Shown: positions 8,714 through 18,700 of the stretch, in pieces | Position numbering within the stretch: the first letter of the stretch is position 1 | Layout of the letters: every line of letters begins with the position of its first letter | Source of the DNA: Halobaculum sp. MBLA0147 | GTDB taxonomy: Archaea; Halobacteriota; Halobacteria; Halobacteriales; Haloferacaceae | NCBI RefSeq assembly: GCF_041361345.1 | Contig: NZ_JBGKAD010000001.1 | Location: forward strand, 1,984,001 to 2,048,000 | Reading direction: 5' to 3' | Length of the DNA stretch: 64,000 nucleotides | Made by a program: the position numbers and the translations under genes | The notes under the pieces: generated by a model | The model's database searches: none | The model's input: only the letters and a program-made list of their open reading frames with translations | Told to the model about the DNA's origin: nothing

Positions 8714-9289
8714 TCACTCGTCCGGCCCAGTGACGGCGATCTCGACGACCTCCGTCGCCGTGTCGTCGTGATCGGTCGTCGCCGGGTCCCCGTGACCGTC
8801 GGTCGTGTCCGTGTCGTCGGCGTCGCCGGTCGCCGTGTCCTCGCCCGTCGCGCCCTCGACCGCCGTCTCGCCCGGCGTGTCCGCGCCCGCTCCGTCGTCC
8901 GCGAGGTCGGCGACGAGCAACTCCAGGTTCATGCGGTTCGTCTTCCACAGCGCGTCGAAGGCGATCCCGACCACGGGGACCGACCCGCCGACGGTGTCGA
9001 CGGCGACGTTACCCAGCATCCGGACGACCGTCCCGTAGGAGACGCCGAGGTACGCCGCCTCCGCGACGACGTACAGCGAGAGCCCCGTCGAGAGTGCGTC
9101 CCCGACGCCCGGCACCGCGCTCACCAGCGGGTCGAGCCCGACGGAGACGCCACCCGGGAGTTCGATACACTCGTCGAGGAGGTACGCGACCGTCGAGAGC
9201 CGCTCGACGGCCGCTCGGTCGACGCTCTCCGGCAACTGGTCCGTCTCCAGCGTCTCGAACCGCTCGCCGAGCGTGTCGGGGTCCGTCAT
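8714..9289 (-). CDS. DUF4112 family membrane-associated protein
   Basis: A 191-residue protein whose central part matches the DUF4112 pattern: LDECIELPGGVSVGLDPLVSAVPGVGDALST, then hydrophobic LSLYVVAEAAYLGV and PVVGIAFDALWKTNRMN. Two hydrophobic stretches suggest membrane association. The last 60 residues are a low-complexity acidic Asp/Thr/Gly tail. The function of this family is unknown. ATG 9289 is preferred over upstream extensions that lack family similarity. Confidence 0.8.
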   Translation of the reverse strand: MTDPDTLGERFETLETDQLPESVDRAAVERLSTVAYLLDECIELPGGVSVGLDPLVSAVPGVGDALSTGLSLYVVAEAAYLGVSYGTVVRMLGNVAVDTVGGSVPVVGIAFDALWKTNRMNLELLVADLADDGAGADTPGETAVEGATGEDTATGDADDTDTTDGHGDPATTDHDDTATEVVEIAVTGPDE

Positions 9290-9542
9290 CGTCCCGACCG
9301 ACGCCCCACGCCGACAAAAACGCGACGGGCACTCGCTGGTCCCGAGACACGCCGGCGGACCGGCGAGTGGTCGACGCGGCCGCTCGGCAGACGCGCGAAC
9401 CACTCGCGAGCACCGACCGGTAGCGTTCGGATGAGCCGGTTCGACCCCAACGTTGAAATCCCGGGCGTTCGACTCTGTAAGTGAGTAGTTTTCTCTTGGA
9501 TACACAAAGAATATTTGCGCTCGCGGCCGCTACACGGTTCGC

Positions 9543-10970
9543 GTGACGAGCGAGGACACCGGCGACGGGGACGAGGCGGACGGGCAGAGACCCACCGACG
9601 GGACGGAGACGGGCGGGGCAGCGGCGGTCCGACTCGACGGGCCGGAGACGCTGCTCGCTGACGAGCGGGCTCGACCGCGCGCGACGGGTGTCCCCGACGG
9701 GACGACGGTCGTCGTCGACCTGACGGCGACGGATCACACCGGGCAGACGTGGCGTGCGAGCCGGAGGTACCGGCCGGTCGACGGCGCCGTCGACCTCGCG
9801 GCACACGATCCGGTCGACGCCGACGAGACCGACCCGTCGCCTGCGGGACTCGCGTGGGCGCTCGCGCCGGTCGACGGCGACCCGGTACGGTTCCCGACGG
9901 CACCCCACGGCGACCACGAGCGCCGCTACCGGGCCGTCGTCCGCGACGAGGCGGGACGGGAGGTGGCGACGGCCACGACGACCACCACCGTCGTCCACGA
10001 GCGGGGAGTCACCCACCGACACGTCGGCGGTGGGGAGGACGCAGACGACGGTGACGAGCCCAGCGAGCGTTCCGGGAGGTCGGATGGGGGTGCGGGGACG
10101 AGCGGTCCGTCGGAGACGCCGGTCGAGCCACCGACGGGGCACTGCTACTCCCCGACCGGCGACGGCCCGCACCCGGCAGTGGTGTTGTGTCACGGGAGCG
10201 GCGGCGTCCCGCTCCGCCGACACGCGGCGTTGCTCGCCTCGCGTGGCTACGTGGCGTTCGCTCTGCAGTACCTCGGCGTCGACGACCTCCCGGAGACACC
10301 CGTCGAGGTGCCGCTGTCCGTCCCCCGGCGCGCCGTGCGGTGGCTGCGAGCACACCCGGCGACGACCGGGTCGGTCGGCCTGTACGGCGTCTCGATGGGT
10401 GGGCAACTCGCGGCGCTGTTGGCGAGCGAGCCGGACGTGTCGGTCGACGCCGTCGTCGTCGACAGTGGGAGTCTCCACGTGTTCCCGGCCGGGGGCGACA
10501 CGGCACCGTGGACGCGCGACGGGGAGCCGGTGGCGACGACGGCGGTCCCGGACGCGCCGCCGGATCGGTTCGCGTCGTCGACCGGCGGAGCGAGCGACCG
10601 CCGGACGGCGTTCCACGCGATGGTGGCGGCGACGGACCGAGAGCGACGGCGGGCGGCGACGATCTCAGCCGAGCAGATCCGGACACCGGTCCTGTGGCTG
10701 TCGGGGACCGACGACGCCACCTGGCCCGCGACCGCGGCCGGCGAGGCGCTGCTCGCGCGGTGTGACGCCCGCGACGTGACGTTCCCCGTCGACCACCGCG
10801 TGTACCACGACGCCGGCCACGCGTTCGGACCGCCCGGCCTGCCGACGACGTGGCGGCCCGCCGGCCCGGACGACCGGGTCGCACGCGGTGGTACACCCGG
10901 AGCACACGCCGCGGGCCGGCAGACGGCGTGGGCGGCGACGCGGACGTGGTTCGACGACGCACTGCGGTGA
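9543..10970 (+). CDS. Acyl-CoA thioester hydrolase / BAAT-like alpha/beta hydrolase
   Basis: A 475-residue GTG-start protein. The N-terminal half resembles the acyl-CoA thioesterase/bile-acid N-acyltransferase N-domain (about residues 35-155). A low-complexity acidic linker follows, then an alpha/beta hydrolase C-domain (about 198-475). Nucleophile Ser284 sits in GVSMGG, where bile-acid conjugating enzymes have Cys; the acid is in SGTDDATWP and the His in DAGHAFG. These residues favour thioester hydrolysis over amidation, probably releasing fatty acid from an acyl-CoA. An AT-rich element (AAAGAATATTTGCG, about 9507-9520) precedes the gene and supports GTG 9543. Confidence 0.82.
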   Translation: MTSEDTGDGDEADGQRPTDGTETGGAAAVRLDGPETLLADERARPRATGVPDGTTVVVDLTATDHTGQTWRASRRYRPVDGAVDLAAHDPVDADETDPSPAGLAWALAPVDGDPVRFPTAPHGDHERRYRAVVRDEAGREVATATTTTTVVHERGVTHRHVGGGEDADDGDEPSERSGRSDGGAGTSGPSETPVEPPTGHCYSPTGDGPHPAVVLCHGSGGVPLRRHAALLASRGYVAFALQYLGVDDLPETPVEVPLSVPRRAVRWLRAHPATTGSVGLYGVSMGGQLAALLASEPDVSVDAVVVDSGSLHVFPAGGDTAPWTRDGEPVATTAVPDAPPDRFASSTGGASDRRTAFHAMVAATDRERRRAATISAEQIRTPVLWLSGTDDATWPATAAGEALLARCDARDVTFPVDHRVYHDAGHAFGPPGLPTTWRPAGPDDRVARGGTPGAHAAGRQTAWAATRTWFDDALR

Positions 10971-11085
10971 CGAGGGTGAGAGACTCCTCCGCCACCGACG
11001 AGTGTCGGACGACGAGACGCCGACACGCGACCACCGACACGCCGCGACCGACGCCGCTTTGAGAGTCCCGCTCTACCACACTCGC

Positions 11086-11919
11086 ATGAGCGTCCAGATC
11101 GGTGCGCACACGTCCATCGCGGGCGGCGCGTACAACGCGGTCGACGAGCAGGTGGAGATCGGTGGGACCTGCGGCCAGATCTTCAGCCACAGTCCGCAGG
11201 TGTGGCAGGACCCGGACATCGGCGACGACGAGGCCGCACAGTTCCGCGAGCGGTCCGCCGACAACGGCGTCGGCCCGTGGGTGATCCACTCGTCGTACCT
11301 CGTCAACCTCTGTACACCGAAAGACGACCTCCGGCGGAAGTCGATCGACTCGATGCAGAAGGAGGTCGACGCCGCCGCCAAACTCGGCGTCGAGTACGTC
11401 AACGTCCACCTCGGCGCCCACACCGGCGCGGGTGTCGAGCAGGGGCTCGACAACGCCGCCAGCGCCCTGGACGAACTCGACGTGCCCGACGACGTGACGG
11501 TGCTCGTCGAGTCCGACGCCGGGTCGGGGACGAAGCTCGGCGGCGACTTCGAACACCTCGCGGCCGTGTTGGAGCGGTCGGACCAGGCGTTGGGCGTCTG
11601 TGTCGACACCGCCCACGCGTTCGCGGCCGGCTACGACCTCTCGACACCCGAGGGTGTCGACGAGACGGTCGCCGAGTTCGACGACGTGGTCGGCCTCGAA
11701 CACCTCCACTGTCTCCACCTCAACGACTCGAAACACGGCTGCGGGACGAACAAGGACGAACACGCACACGTCGGGGAGGGGAAGATCGGTGAGGCCGGGA
11801 TGCGCCGGATCGTCAACCACCCGGACCTGCGTGAGTTGCCGTTCGTACTGGAGACGCCCACCGAGGACGGCAAGAGCTTCGCGTGGAACGTCGAGCGGGT
11901 GCGCGAACTCCGCGAGTGA
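11086..11919 (+). CDS. nfo: Endonuclease IV (AP endonuclease)
   Basis: A 277-residue TIM-barrel apurinic/apyrimidinic endonuclease that incises DNA 5' of abasic sites in base-excision repair. The family pattern is clear from the start ([15 protein letters not shown]), through [75 protein letters not shown] and [13 protein letters not shown]. These include the metal-binding His, Glu and Asp residues. Length is normal. A CGCTTTGAGA element 22-31 nt upstream supports ATG 11086 and leaderless transcription. Confidence 0.96.
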   Translation: MSVQIGAHTSIAGGAYNAVDEQVEIGGTCGQIFSHSPQVWQDPDIGDDEAAQFRERSADNGVGPWVIHSSYLVNLCTPKDDLRRKSIDSMQKEVDAAAKLGVEYVNVHLGAHTGAGVEQGLDNAASALDELDVPDDVTVLVESDAGSGTKLGGDFEHLAAVLERSDQALGVCVDTAHAFAAGYDLSTPEGVDETVAEFDDVVGLEHLHCLHLNDSKHGCGTNKDEHAHVGEGKIGEAGMRRIVNHPDLRELPFVLETPTEDGKSFAWNVERVRELRE

Positions 11920-12059
11920 GTTCCGGGGGTACCGTCCCGGACCCTGTCGCCGAACCACAGCCACAGAGTGCGGTCGGCGCTGCCGTCTCGGCTCGTCGGA
12001 GCGTGTCGAGACGGGCGACGGGTCGGGTTCCTCACGCCCAGCCCGTGCTCGGTCGCCGA

Positions 12060-12848
12060 TCAGCCGGTGGCGTTCGTCGTGCCGTCGGCCCAGTCGGGGC
12101 GCTCCGGCGTCGTCTCGCCGATCGCGGTGAAGCGGACGGTCCGCTCGACGGCGATCGCCGACCGGAACTCGCTCCGGTAGGTGACGTGGATCTCTCTGAC
12201 GAGTCCGCTCGGCGCCACGGAGAGTGTCACCGTCCGGTTCGAGCGGAACCGAGTGTCCGGCAAGTCGCCGGTGATCTCGTACCGTGTGGCGCCGTCGACG
12301 GTGGTCCGGGAGACGGAGACGTTCCGAGCGTCGCCGAGCGCGACGATCGACCGCCGCGAGAGTGCCGGTGCGAGACGGACACGCGTCTGTGACACCGGCA
12401 CCGACCGGACGGTGACGCTCCCGTTCTCGACCCGGCGGTACGTCGTGTCACCCGAGCGCCACGACACCATCCGCGTGGGGCGTTGTGGCGCCGCGTCGTC
12501 TCCCTCACTCGACGGAGCCTCGCGGACGCGCAACGACCACGTCCCACGGACCGTCCCCGTCGGGTCGAGTCGCCACCGCTGACGCGTCGCCGAGATCGTC
12601 TCCTCGTCGCCCGGCGAGCGTCGCTCACTCGTGACGACCGCCGTGAACGACCGGTTCGACAGTGCGTCGACGTGAGCGCCGACCAGCGCCGTGGCGTCCG
12701 TCACGTTCTCCGTAGAGACGCCCGGCGGTGGCCCCTCGACCGCGTCGGACGCTCGGTCCCCGGTGGCGTCTTGGACGGCCGCACAGCCGGCCGAGACGAC
12801 GAGCGCCGCGACGAGCACGAGCGCGGCGACGCGACGTGGGTCGATCAC
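12060..12848 (-). CDS. Haloarchaeal lipoprotein (DUF7537-like)
   Basis: A 262-residue GTG-start protein with a lipoprotein signal: basic start (VIDPRRVAA), hydrophobic core and lipobox VVSAGC, followed by an outside domain. The outside domain is a beta-rich sheet resembling LolA/LppX-like folds of haloarchaeal lipoproteins (WRLDPTGTVRGTWSL, TTYRRVENGSVTV, GLVREIHVTYRSEF). The last part is clearly related to the C-terminus of the protein at 33917-35737. The start overlaps the ccdA-like stop by 4 nt (GTGA), so the two are translationally coupled. Linkage to the thioredoxin and CcdA-like genes suggests a role outside the membrane, but function is unknown. Confidence 0.8.
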   Translation of the reverse strand: MIDPRRVAALVLVAALVVSAGCAAVQDATGDRASDAVEGPPPGVSTENVTDATALVGAHVDALSNRSFTAVVTSERRSPGDEETISATRQRWRLDPTGTVRGTWSLRVREAPSSEGDDAAPQRPTRMVSWRSGDTTYRRVENGSVTVRSVPVSQTRVRLAPALSRRSIVALGDARNVSVSRTTVDGATRYEITGDLPDTRFRSNRTVTLSVAPSGLVREIHVTYRSEFRSAIAVERTVRFTAIGETTPERPDWADGTTNATG

Positions 12849-13609
12849 GCGGGCACCACCGCCGCGAAGCCGTGGAAGTAGTAGTACACCTGTGCCACCC
12901 CGGAGAGTGCGAGCAACACGCCGGTCACGCGGTGGAGGCGACCGGTGTACCCGCCCAGACGACGCAGCGTCGTGGACCCGAACACCGAGACGACGGCGAC
13001 GCCGAGCATCACACTCCCCATCCCGACACCGTACGCCACCGCGACACCGAGACCGGCGGCCGGGCCGACCGAGATCCCCTTGACGACGACCGCGAGGAAC
13101 AGCGGCGCCGTACACCCGGCGGCCGCGACGGCGTAGAGGACACCGAACACGAACACGCCGCCGATCGAACGGCGTCGTTCCGGGAGACTGACGGGAGTCC
13201 GCTTCGGCGTCCACCCGGTCGCCATGAGTCCGCCGCCGACGAGGAACACACCGCCCACGACGAGCTCCAAGACGGACACGTCGGCCAGCGCCCGTGCACC
13301 CACCGTCACCGCGGTGCCCGCGAGGACGCCGTACACTACCACCATCCCGAGACTGGCGACGACACCGATCACGAGCGCTCGTGCGACCGGCCGCTGGAGC
13401 CGTTCCAGCGGCGCTCGTCCGGCCCGCGCCAGCGGCGAGGCGCTCCGACTCGCCACGTCGCCGCCGTCGGGTGCGGTCGCGCCCGTCGACTGCTCGGCGA
13501 AGAAGGAGAGGTACCCCGGGAGCAACGGGAACGCACACGGCGCGAAGAACGTACTCGCCCCCGCGGAGAAGGCGAGCGGCACCAGCGTGGCGAGGGTCAG
13601 CCCGGTCAC
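12845..13609 (-). CDS. ccdA: CcdA-like cytochrome c biogenesis / thiol electron-transfer membrane protein
   Basis: A 254-residue integral membrane protein with six predicted hydrophobic helices. The family cysteines are present in helix 1 (FFAPCAFPLLPGYLSFF) and helix 4 (AAAGCTAPLFL). CcdA/DsbD-type proteins carry reducing equivalents from cytoplasmic thioredoxin to thiol oxidoreductases outside the membrane. It is coupled on both sides: its GTG start overlaps the stop of the upstream thioredoxin-like gene by 4 nt, and its stop overlaps the start of the lipoprotein by 4 nt. The upstream neighbour is the likely recipient of electrons. Confidence 0.9.
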   Translation of the reverse strand: MTGLTLATLVPLAFSAGASTFFAPCAFPLLPGYLSFFAEQSTGATAPDGGDVASRSASPLARAGRAPLERLQRPVARALVIGVVASLGMVVVYGVLAGTAVTVGARALADVSVLELVVGGVFLVGGGLMATGWTPKRTPVSLPERRRSIGGVFVFGVLYAVAAAGCTAPLFLAVVVKGISVGPAAGLGVAVAYGVGMGSVMLGVAVVSVFGSTTLRRLGGYTGRLHRVTGVLLALSGVAQVYYYFHGFAAVVPA

Positions 13610-14217
13610 GACCGACCCTCCTCGACGAGTGGTGCGATCAGCTCGTCCAGTTCCTCGAACGACCGCGCGTTGACACCGCTGCGCCACCCGGAGGTCACCG
13701 TGTCGCTCGCCGGCTCGCCGTCCCGCTCGAACAGGAGGTTCGTCGGGTAACTGTCCGCGTCCCACCGCTGTGTGGCGGCGAGGGACGCGTCGCTCACGAC
13801 CGGCCAGGTCGCGTCGTACTCCTCCCAGAACGCCTCGATGGCCGCCTCGTCCACCTGTGGCGTGACCGACACCATGTGGAGCTGTGAGGGGTCGTACTTC
13901 GCACGCAGTTTCCGGAACGCCGGCATCTCCTCCTTACACGGGCCACACCACGTGGCGAAGAAGTTGACCAGCGAGACCGTCCCCTCGCGGCGGAGTGGCA
14001 CCGTCCCCGACGGGAGGTCGCCGGCCGTGACGACGGACTCGAGTGCGATCCGCCCGCTCTCGGTCCCGGTCGCTCCGGTCGACTCGCTCCCCGACTCTGC
14101 ACCGCCGCCGGTCGCCTCGGTCGATCCACCGCTCGTCACACCGCTACACCCGGCGAGTGTCCCACTCACCGCCAGTACCGCGGCTGTCAGCACCGTTCGT
14201 CTGTCTGTGGAGGGCAT
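13606..14217 (-). CDS. Membrane-anchored TlpA/ResA-like thioredoxin-fold protein
   Basis: A 203-residue exported protein. A lipoprotein-type signal (DRRTVLTAAVLAVSGTLAGC) is followed by a Ser/Gly/Glu-rich linker (about 25-55) and a thioredoxin fold with active site WCGPC in VNFFATWCGPCKEEM. The TlpA/AhpC-TSA features VSVTPQVDEAAIEAF and the cis-Pro in SYPTNLLFE are present. It probably reduces or rearranges disulfides on the outer face, possibly for cytochrome maturation. It is the first gene of a three-gene coupled operon with the CcdA-like electron donor. A TTTTAGCC element near 14259-14268 may be its promoter. Confidence 0.9.
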   Translation of the reverse strand: MPSTDRRTVLTAAVLAVSGTLAGCSGVTSGGSTEATGGGAESGSESTGATGTESGRIALESVVTAGDLPSGTVPLRREGTVSLVNFFATWCGPCKEEMPAFRKLRAKYDPSQLHMVSVTPQVDEAAIEAFWEEYDATWPVVSDASLAATQRWDADSYPTNLLFERDGEPASDTVTSGWRSGVNARSFEELDELIAPLVEEGRS

Positions 14218-14465
14218 CGGCGGTGCGTAGGATCGTTCGACAAAGAGCGTACCGGTGGCTAAAAGCCCGTTCGTAGTCTCTACCGGCACACGAGCCGCTC
14301 CCCGGTCGTCGGTGTATCCGCCTCGTGTGTCGGCGCTCGCGGTGACCGGCGGTGTCCGTGTGGCGGTGTCCGATCCTCCCGTCTCTTCTCTGTTAGATGC
14401 TGTCGACGAGTGGGACGAACATGTTAGCACCGGGTTGTAGGGTGCCGTGGTGCGTCGGTCCGTGT

Positions 14466-14867
14466 ATGTCACGAGCCAGCGCAGTCGGTTCGACGCGGTC
14501 CAGTGGTGTCCCGTTCGCGTTCAGTCACGAGATCGACGGCGAGGTCGTCGTGCAGGATCTGACCGCGTGGGACGGCGAGGTCGAAGAGATGGACGCCGTC
14601 GAGTCCGAGTGGCTCGACCACGCCTCGCGGGCGGGGATCTCCGGCGCGGTGACGGAGTTCGGCGACGGGGTGAACCTGGGCCGCGAGACCCAAGAGCACC
14701 TGGCGACGGAGTGGAGCGCGAAGGCCGAGGAGGCCGACATCGAGCGGATCGCCTTCGTCTCCGACGGGATCAAGGCCCACGCCGTCTCCGCGAACCTCGA
14801 CGTGTCCCAGGAGATCCAGACGTTCAACTCCCTGTCGGCCGCCGTCGCGTGGGCCAACGAGGCCTGA
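14466..14867 (+). CDS. Conserved haloarchaeal protein, possible SpoIIAA/STAS-like fold
   Basis: A 133-residue soluble protein with no catalytic motif. The alternating pattern EVVVQDLTAW, a long helix EEMDAVESEWLDHAS, then IERIAFVSDGIKAHAVSANLD and IQTFNSLSAAVAWANEA recalls SpoIIAA/STAS-like domains, in which a C-terminal helix follows a strand. Similar haloarchaeal proteins exist, but I know no function for them. ATG 14466 is chosen because the upstream in-frame extension (MLSTSGTNMLAPGC) is unlike the rest. It sits at the leader-distal end of CRISPR array 1 with no obvious link. Confidence 0.65.
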   Translation: MSRASAVGSTRSSGVPFAFSHEIDGEVVVQDLTAWDGEVEEMDAVESEWLDHASRAGISGAVTEFGDGVNLGRETQEHLATEWSAKAEEADIERIAFVSDGIKAHAVSANLDVSQEIQTFNSLSAAVAWANEA

Positions 14868-14975
14868 TCACCGGCGCTGCGTGCCGTCGGTCGCGGGACG
14901 AGTCGTGTCGGGGGCGCTCCCGTGACGGGGTCGGCTGGAGCGCTCCACCGTCTCGCGGCCGCCCCGCTTCTGGCT

Positions 14976-15676
14976 GCCTCACCTCCACAACGGGTTCGTC
15001 TGGAACCCCTCCGGTGGTCCCAAGCCGACGAGGAGCGGTTTATGCTTCAACCCCACAACGGGTTCGTCTGGAACTCCCGGTGAGGAACTGGATGACCCCG
15101 ACGACGACGAGCTTCAACCCCACAACGGGTTCGTCTGGAACGACGACGGTATGACCGCACTGCGCGACGAGTACGTCGCTTCAACCCCACAACGGGTTCG
15201 TCTGGGACGCCCGCCCGACGAGGAGACAGTCGCCGTCTACAGTCGCTTCAACCCCACAACGGGTTCGTCTGGAACGGGGCTTTAAGTACCCCATGTGGTA
15301 CGCCGAAACACCGCTTCAACCCCACAACGGGTTCGTCTGGAACCGGGCCACTGGCGTGGGGATGGTCGCTGTTGAGGCTTCAACCCCACAACGGGTTCGT
15401 CTGGAACGAGATCGGGCGCGACGGACTGCGCCGTGTGGAGCGGGCTTCAACCCCACAACGGGTTCGTCTGGAACTCTGGCCGATCGCGACGCGCCCAGGG
15501 CGTGAGCCGGCTTCAACCCCACAACGGGTTCGTCTGGAACCAGTCGCTTGATCGATATCTGCCGTCCCCTTTTTGAGGCTTCAACCTCACAACGGGTTCG
15601 TCTGGAACCGGCGGTCCACGTCCCTCCGGGTGGGCTGGCGGTCGCGCTTCAACCCCACAACGGGTTCGTCTGGAAC
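14976..15676 (-). CRISPR. CRISPR array 1: 11 repeats of 31 nt, 10 spacers
   Basis: Repeats read GCTTCAACCCCACAACGG...TCGTCTGGAAC on the plus strand. They start at 14976, 15044, 15111, 15178, 15245, 15313, 15377, 15444, 15510, 15578 and 15646. Spacers are 33-37 nt and all different. The reverse complement begins GTTCCAGACGAACCC and ends GGTTGAAGC. That matches the haloarchaeal type I-B repeat class (GTTTCAGACGAACCC...GGTTGAAGC) with one extra base. The array is therefore transcribed on the minus strand from a leader at 15677 and above. The most distal repeat (14976-15006) has three changes; the repeats at 15178 and 15578 have one each. No cas genes are in the window, so any activity must use proteins encoded elsewhere. 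Confidence 0.97.
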
Positions 15677-15775
15677 CGTGCCCTGACCGGGCACTTGAGC
15701 ACCCGTACTGCCCCATCCCACGTAACTGTTTCCGTCGACCCGCAATCACCCCCAGACCCCCCGGGGGTCGACGGA
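15677..15775 (-). promoter_or_regulatory. Leader of CRISPR array 1
   Basis: Noncoding DNA directly upstream (minus strand) of the first repeat, ending close to the LanM stop at 15795. About 95 nt of it, including CATCCCACGTAACTG and TCCGTCGACCCGC, is matched by the copy at 19840-19940 next to a degenerate repeat. That match marks it as a conserved leader. It contains an inverted repeat around CCCCCGGGGG (15755-15775). Confidence 0.75.
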
Positions 15776-15794
15776 ACGCGCCGCCGCGACCCAC

Positions 15795-18700
15795 CTACGC
15801 CCACGAGAGCAGCGACGGGAGCGTGTCGGGTGCGGTGACGCGCAGTGCGGCGTACCCGATCCCTGCGAGTCCGTCGAACAGCGACGGGACCGTGACGGCG
15901 TCCGTCTCGGCCGGCAGCGAGTAGGCGCCGACCGCGTCGGCGCGAGCGAGTGTCCCGCCGAGGAGGCGGCGAGCGGTGCCGTCGGCCGCACCGCGTGTCG
16001 CGGCCGGGAGCGCGTCCGCACGGGCGGCGGCGAGCCGCAGCGACGCGCGGCCCGCCGTCCCACAACAGAGGTTGTCGACACCCGCGAGTCCGGTCCCGAG
16101 AGAGCCCTCGACGGCGCGGGTCGCGTCGCGGACGACCGGCTCGTCGTCGGCGTACCGCGCCGCCGCGAGTCGCGCGAGTCCGATCCCGGTCCGCCCGTGA
16201 CACCAGCGGTCCGGGAACGCCGACCCGACGGCACGACGGTCGGGCCAGTTCGCCGCCGTCTCGTCGTAGGCGGCCGACTCGTACCGGAGCGCGGGCAACG
16301 CCGCCCGCCGGAACCGCGGGTCGTCGGTCGCCGCACTCAGTCGCACGAGTGGGTACGTCACGCCGGCCAGTCCGTGTGCGAACCCCAAGAGTGGCCGGTC
16401 TCCGCGGCCGGTGTCCCACACCGGCGTCCCGTCGGGCGCCGCGACGCGACGGTCGAGGAGTGCCTCGCCACAGCGCCGGGCCGCCGCCAACACCCGGGGG
16501 TCCGACCGGCGCTCGTACAGGCCGAGCAGTCCCGACAGCGTCCCGGCGAGCCCGTCCGTCGCGTCCACGCTCTCGGGGGCGGCGAGCGGCGTGTCTGCGA
16601 GTGGTCCGTCGTCGGCCGTGTCGGCGCTCCCCCCGAGCGTGCCGTCGCGCGGCTCGCCCGCGTCGGCGCCCGGGGTGGGCGTGTCGAGGGCCCCGTGATC
16701 AGCCAGTCCGACGGCGTCGACCGCGGCGATCGCGTCGTCGATCACCGTGGCGTCGTCGAGGAGGTCGCCGACGACGGCGAGGCCGTAGACGACGCCGCCG
16801 AGTCCTCGGGTCCCGCCGTGGTCGGTCACAGACGGCGGGACCTCCTCAGACCCGATCCTCGTCCGGATCGGTTCGAGCGCCGCCGTCGCGACGGTCTCGG
16901 CGCGGCGGTCGTCACGGACGCGCGCCAGCGCCGCGGCGAACACCGCGACACCGAGCCGACCGGCGTACAACGACTCGTCCGTCGGGCGGAGTGTGAGTCG
17001 GTCACGCTCGCCGGTCGGCGCGGGCGAACTCCAGTGTGGCACCCCGTCTGGCCCGACGGTCCCCGCCGACAGCACCCGGTCGAACAGTCGGCTCGCCGTC
17101 TCGCGGAGTCGCTCGTCCGAGACGGGTCGCGGCTCCGTGTCGGTCGCACGCACTCGCGTCGACACGTCCGACGGCGAGGCACCGAACGACGCACGGAGGA
17201 GTTCCACCTGCTCGCGTCTGTCCGCGGGGCAGGCAGCCGCGAGGCGGTCGCGGACGCGGTCGACACCGGCCGTGTCGACGCTCGCGTCGAGTGGCTCCCC
17301 GTCGTGGTGGACCGTCGTCTCCCCGGCCGGGACGGTGAGTCGTGGGGGGTCGAGTCGCCACAGTGCCCGACGCTCTGCCTCGTAGATCCCCCACGGGACC
17401 GGGTCGTCGACGCAGTCGTCACACAGCGGTGCCGCGAGTTCCTCGACGGTCGCACCGAACCGCGCGCCGCTGCGGAGACAGTCGCGCGCCGACAGCGAGC
17501 GCAACAGCGACGCGTACCGCACCGTCGGACGGTAGAGCACCCGCGTGTCGAACCCGGAGACCGCCTCCGAGAGATCCGAGAGCGACGCGGTGTCTGACGT
17601 GTCTGCCGTCGGCGAGTCTCCAGACCTGCCACTCGACGTGTCTGCCGTCGGCGAGTCCCCAGACACACTCTCCCCCGTGTGTGCCGCCGACAGGTGGTCG
17701 TACGCCGTCTCGAACCCGTCGACGAGCGCGTCCAGGTAGTCGGACGGGTGCCGTGGCTCCCCGTCGACTGTCGGGAGCGTCGTGTCCGACTCGACGGTCA
17801 CTGGCGTCTCGTCGACACGCATCACGTCGGTCCCGTGTGCGCGCACCCGTGGCTCCGTCACGTCGCTCAACACCGTCGCCTCGTCACTGACACCGATCCC
17901 CGCGGTGGCGACGGACAGCTCCCCGACTGCGGAGTTCGCCACGTCGAACGGGAGCAGCGTCGTGTAGAGGACGGAGTCCGTCTCGAACGGGGCCATCGAG
18001 CGGCGGCGCGGTCGTCGTCCGACGCGGACGTGTGGGTGCCCCAGGGTCTCGGCGTCGACGAGGACCGGGTGTTCCCCGGCGACGAGGAGGTTCTCCGACT
18101 GACAGTCGGTGAACTCGAGCAGGTACGCGACGGCGGCGAGGCGGCCCGCACGCCGGTAGTAGCGGTCGACCGCCGCCTCGTCGGTACACTCGTCGGCGTC
18201 GACCCACGAGACCCAGCCGTACCCGTCCCGCGAGCGGTGTGTCGGGGTGCGGAACGACGGGGACGGGAGTGTGTCGTCCAGCCGATCGAGCAACTCCGCG
18301 AACGCCGCCTCCGGCTCGACGGAGCGCGGTTTGTACACCACCGTCGACGCGTCGTCCGTCCCGCTCGCGAACGTGACCGCCGTCACCGCGCGCCCGTCGT
18401 GGTGTGTGTCGTCCGCCAGCGGACGCACTGCGAGCACCCGCCCGAACGCGTCGCCGTCGCCGGCTCCCTCGGCGCCGGGCTCGGTCCCGGTGCCGTCGGC
18501 TCCGTCGGCGTCTCCCTCGACTGTGCCGCCGAACGTCTCCGCGAGTGCCTCGCGATCCGTCTCGATCCGTGTGGCCAGTTCGCGGAACTGCGTGCACCAC
18601 TGGCGGACCTGCGTCGCGAGGAGTCGCGCCATCACCGGGTACTCCAGACAGCAGTCGACGAACCCCCCGTCGAAGAGGTCCGCGACGAACGCCTCGTAGT

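Noticed and set aside
9009-10616. Long minus-strand frame opposite the thioesterase gene
   Set aside because: Arg-rich shadow frame; the plus-strand protein has an intact Ser-Asp-His triad.
12060-13538. A long continuous minus-strand open frame of 492 codons covering the lipoprotein and part of ccdA
   Set aside because: The upstream half is Arg/Gly-rich out-of-frame translation of ccdA; the real lipoprotein starts at GTG 12848 with a lipobox.
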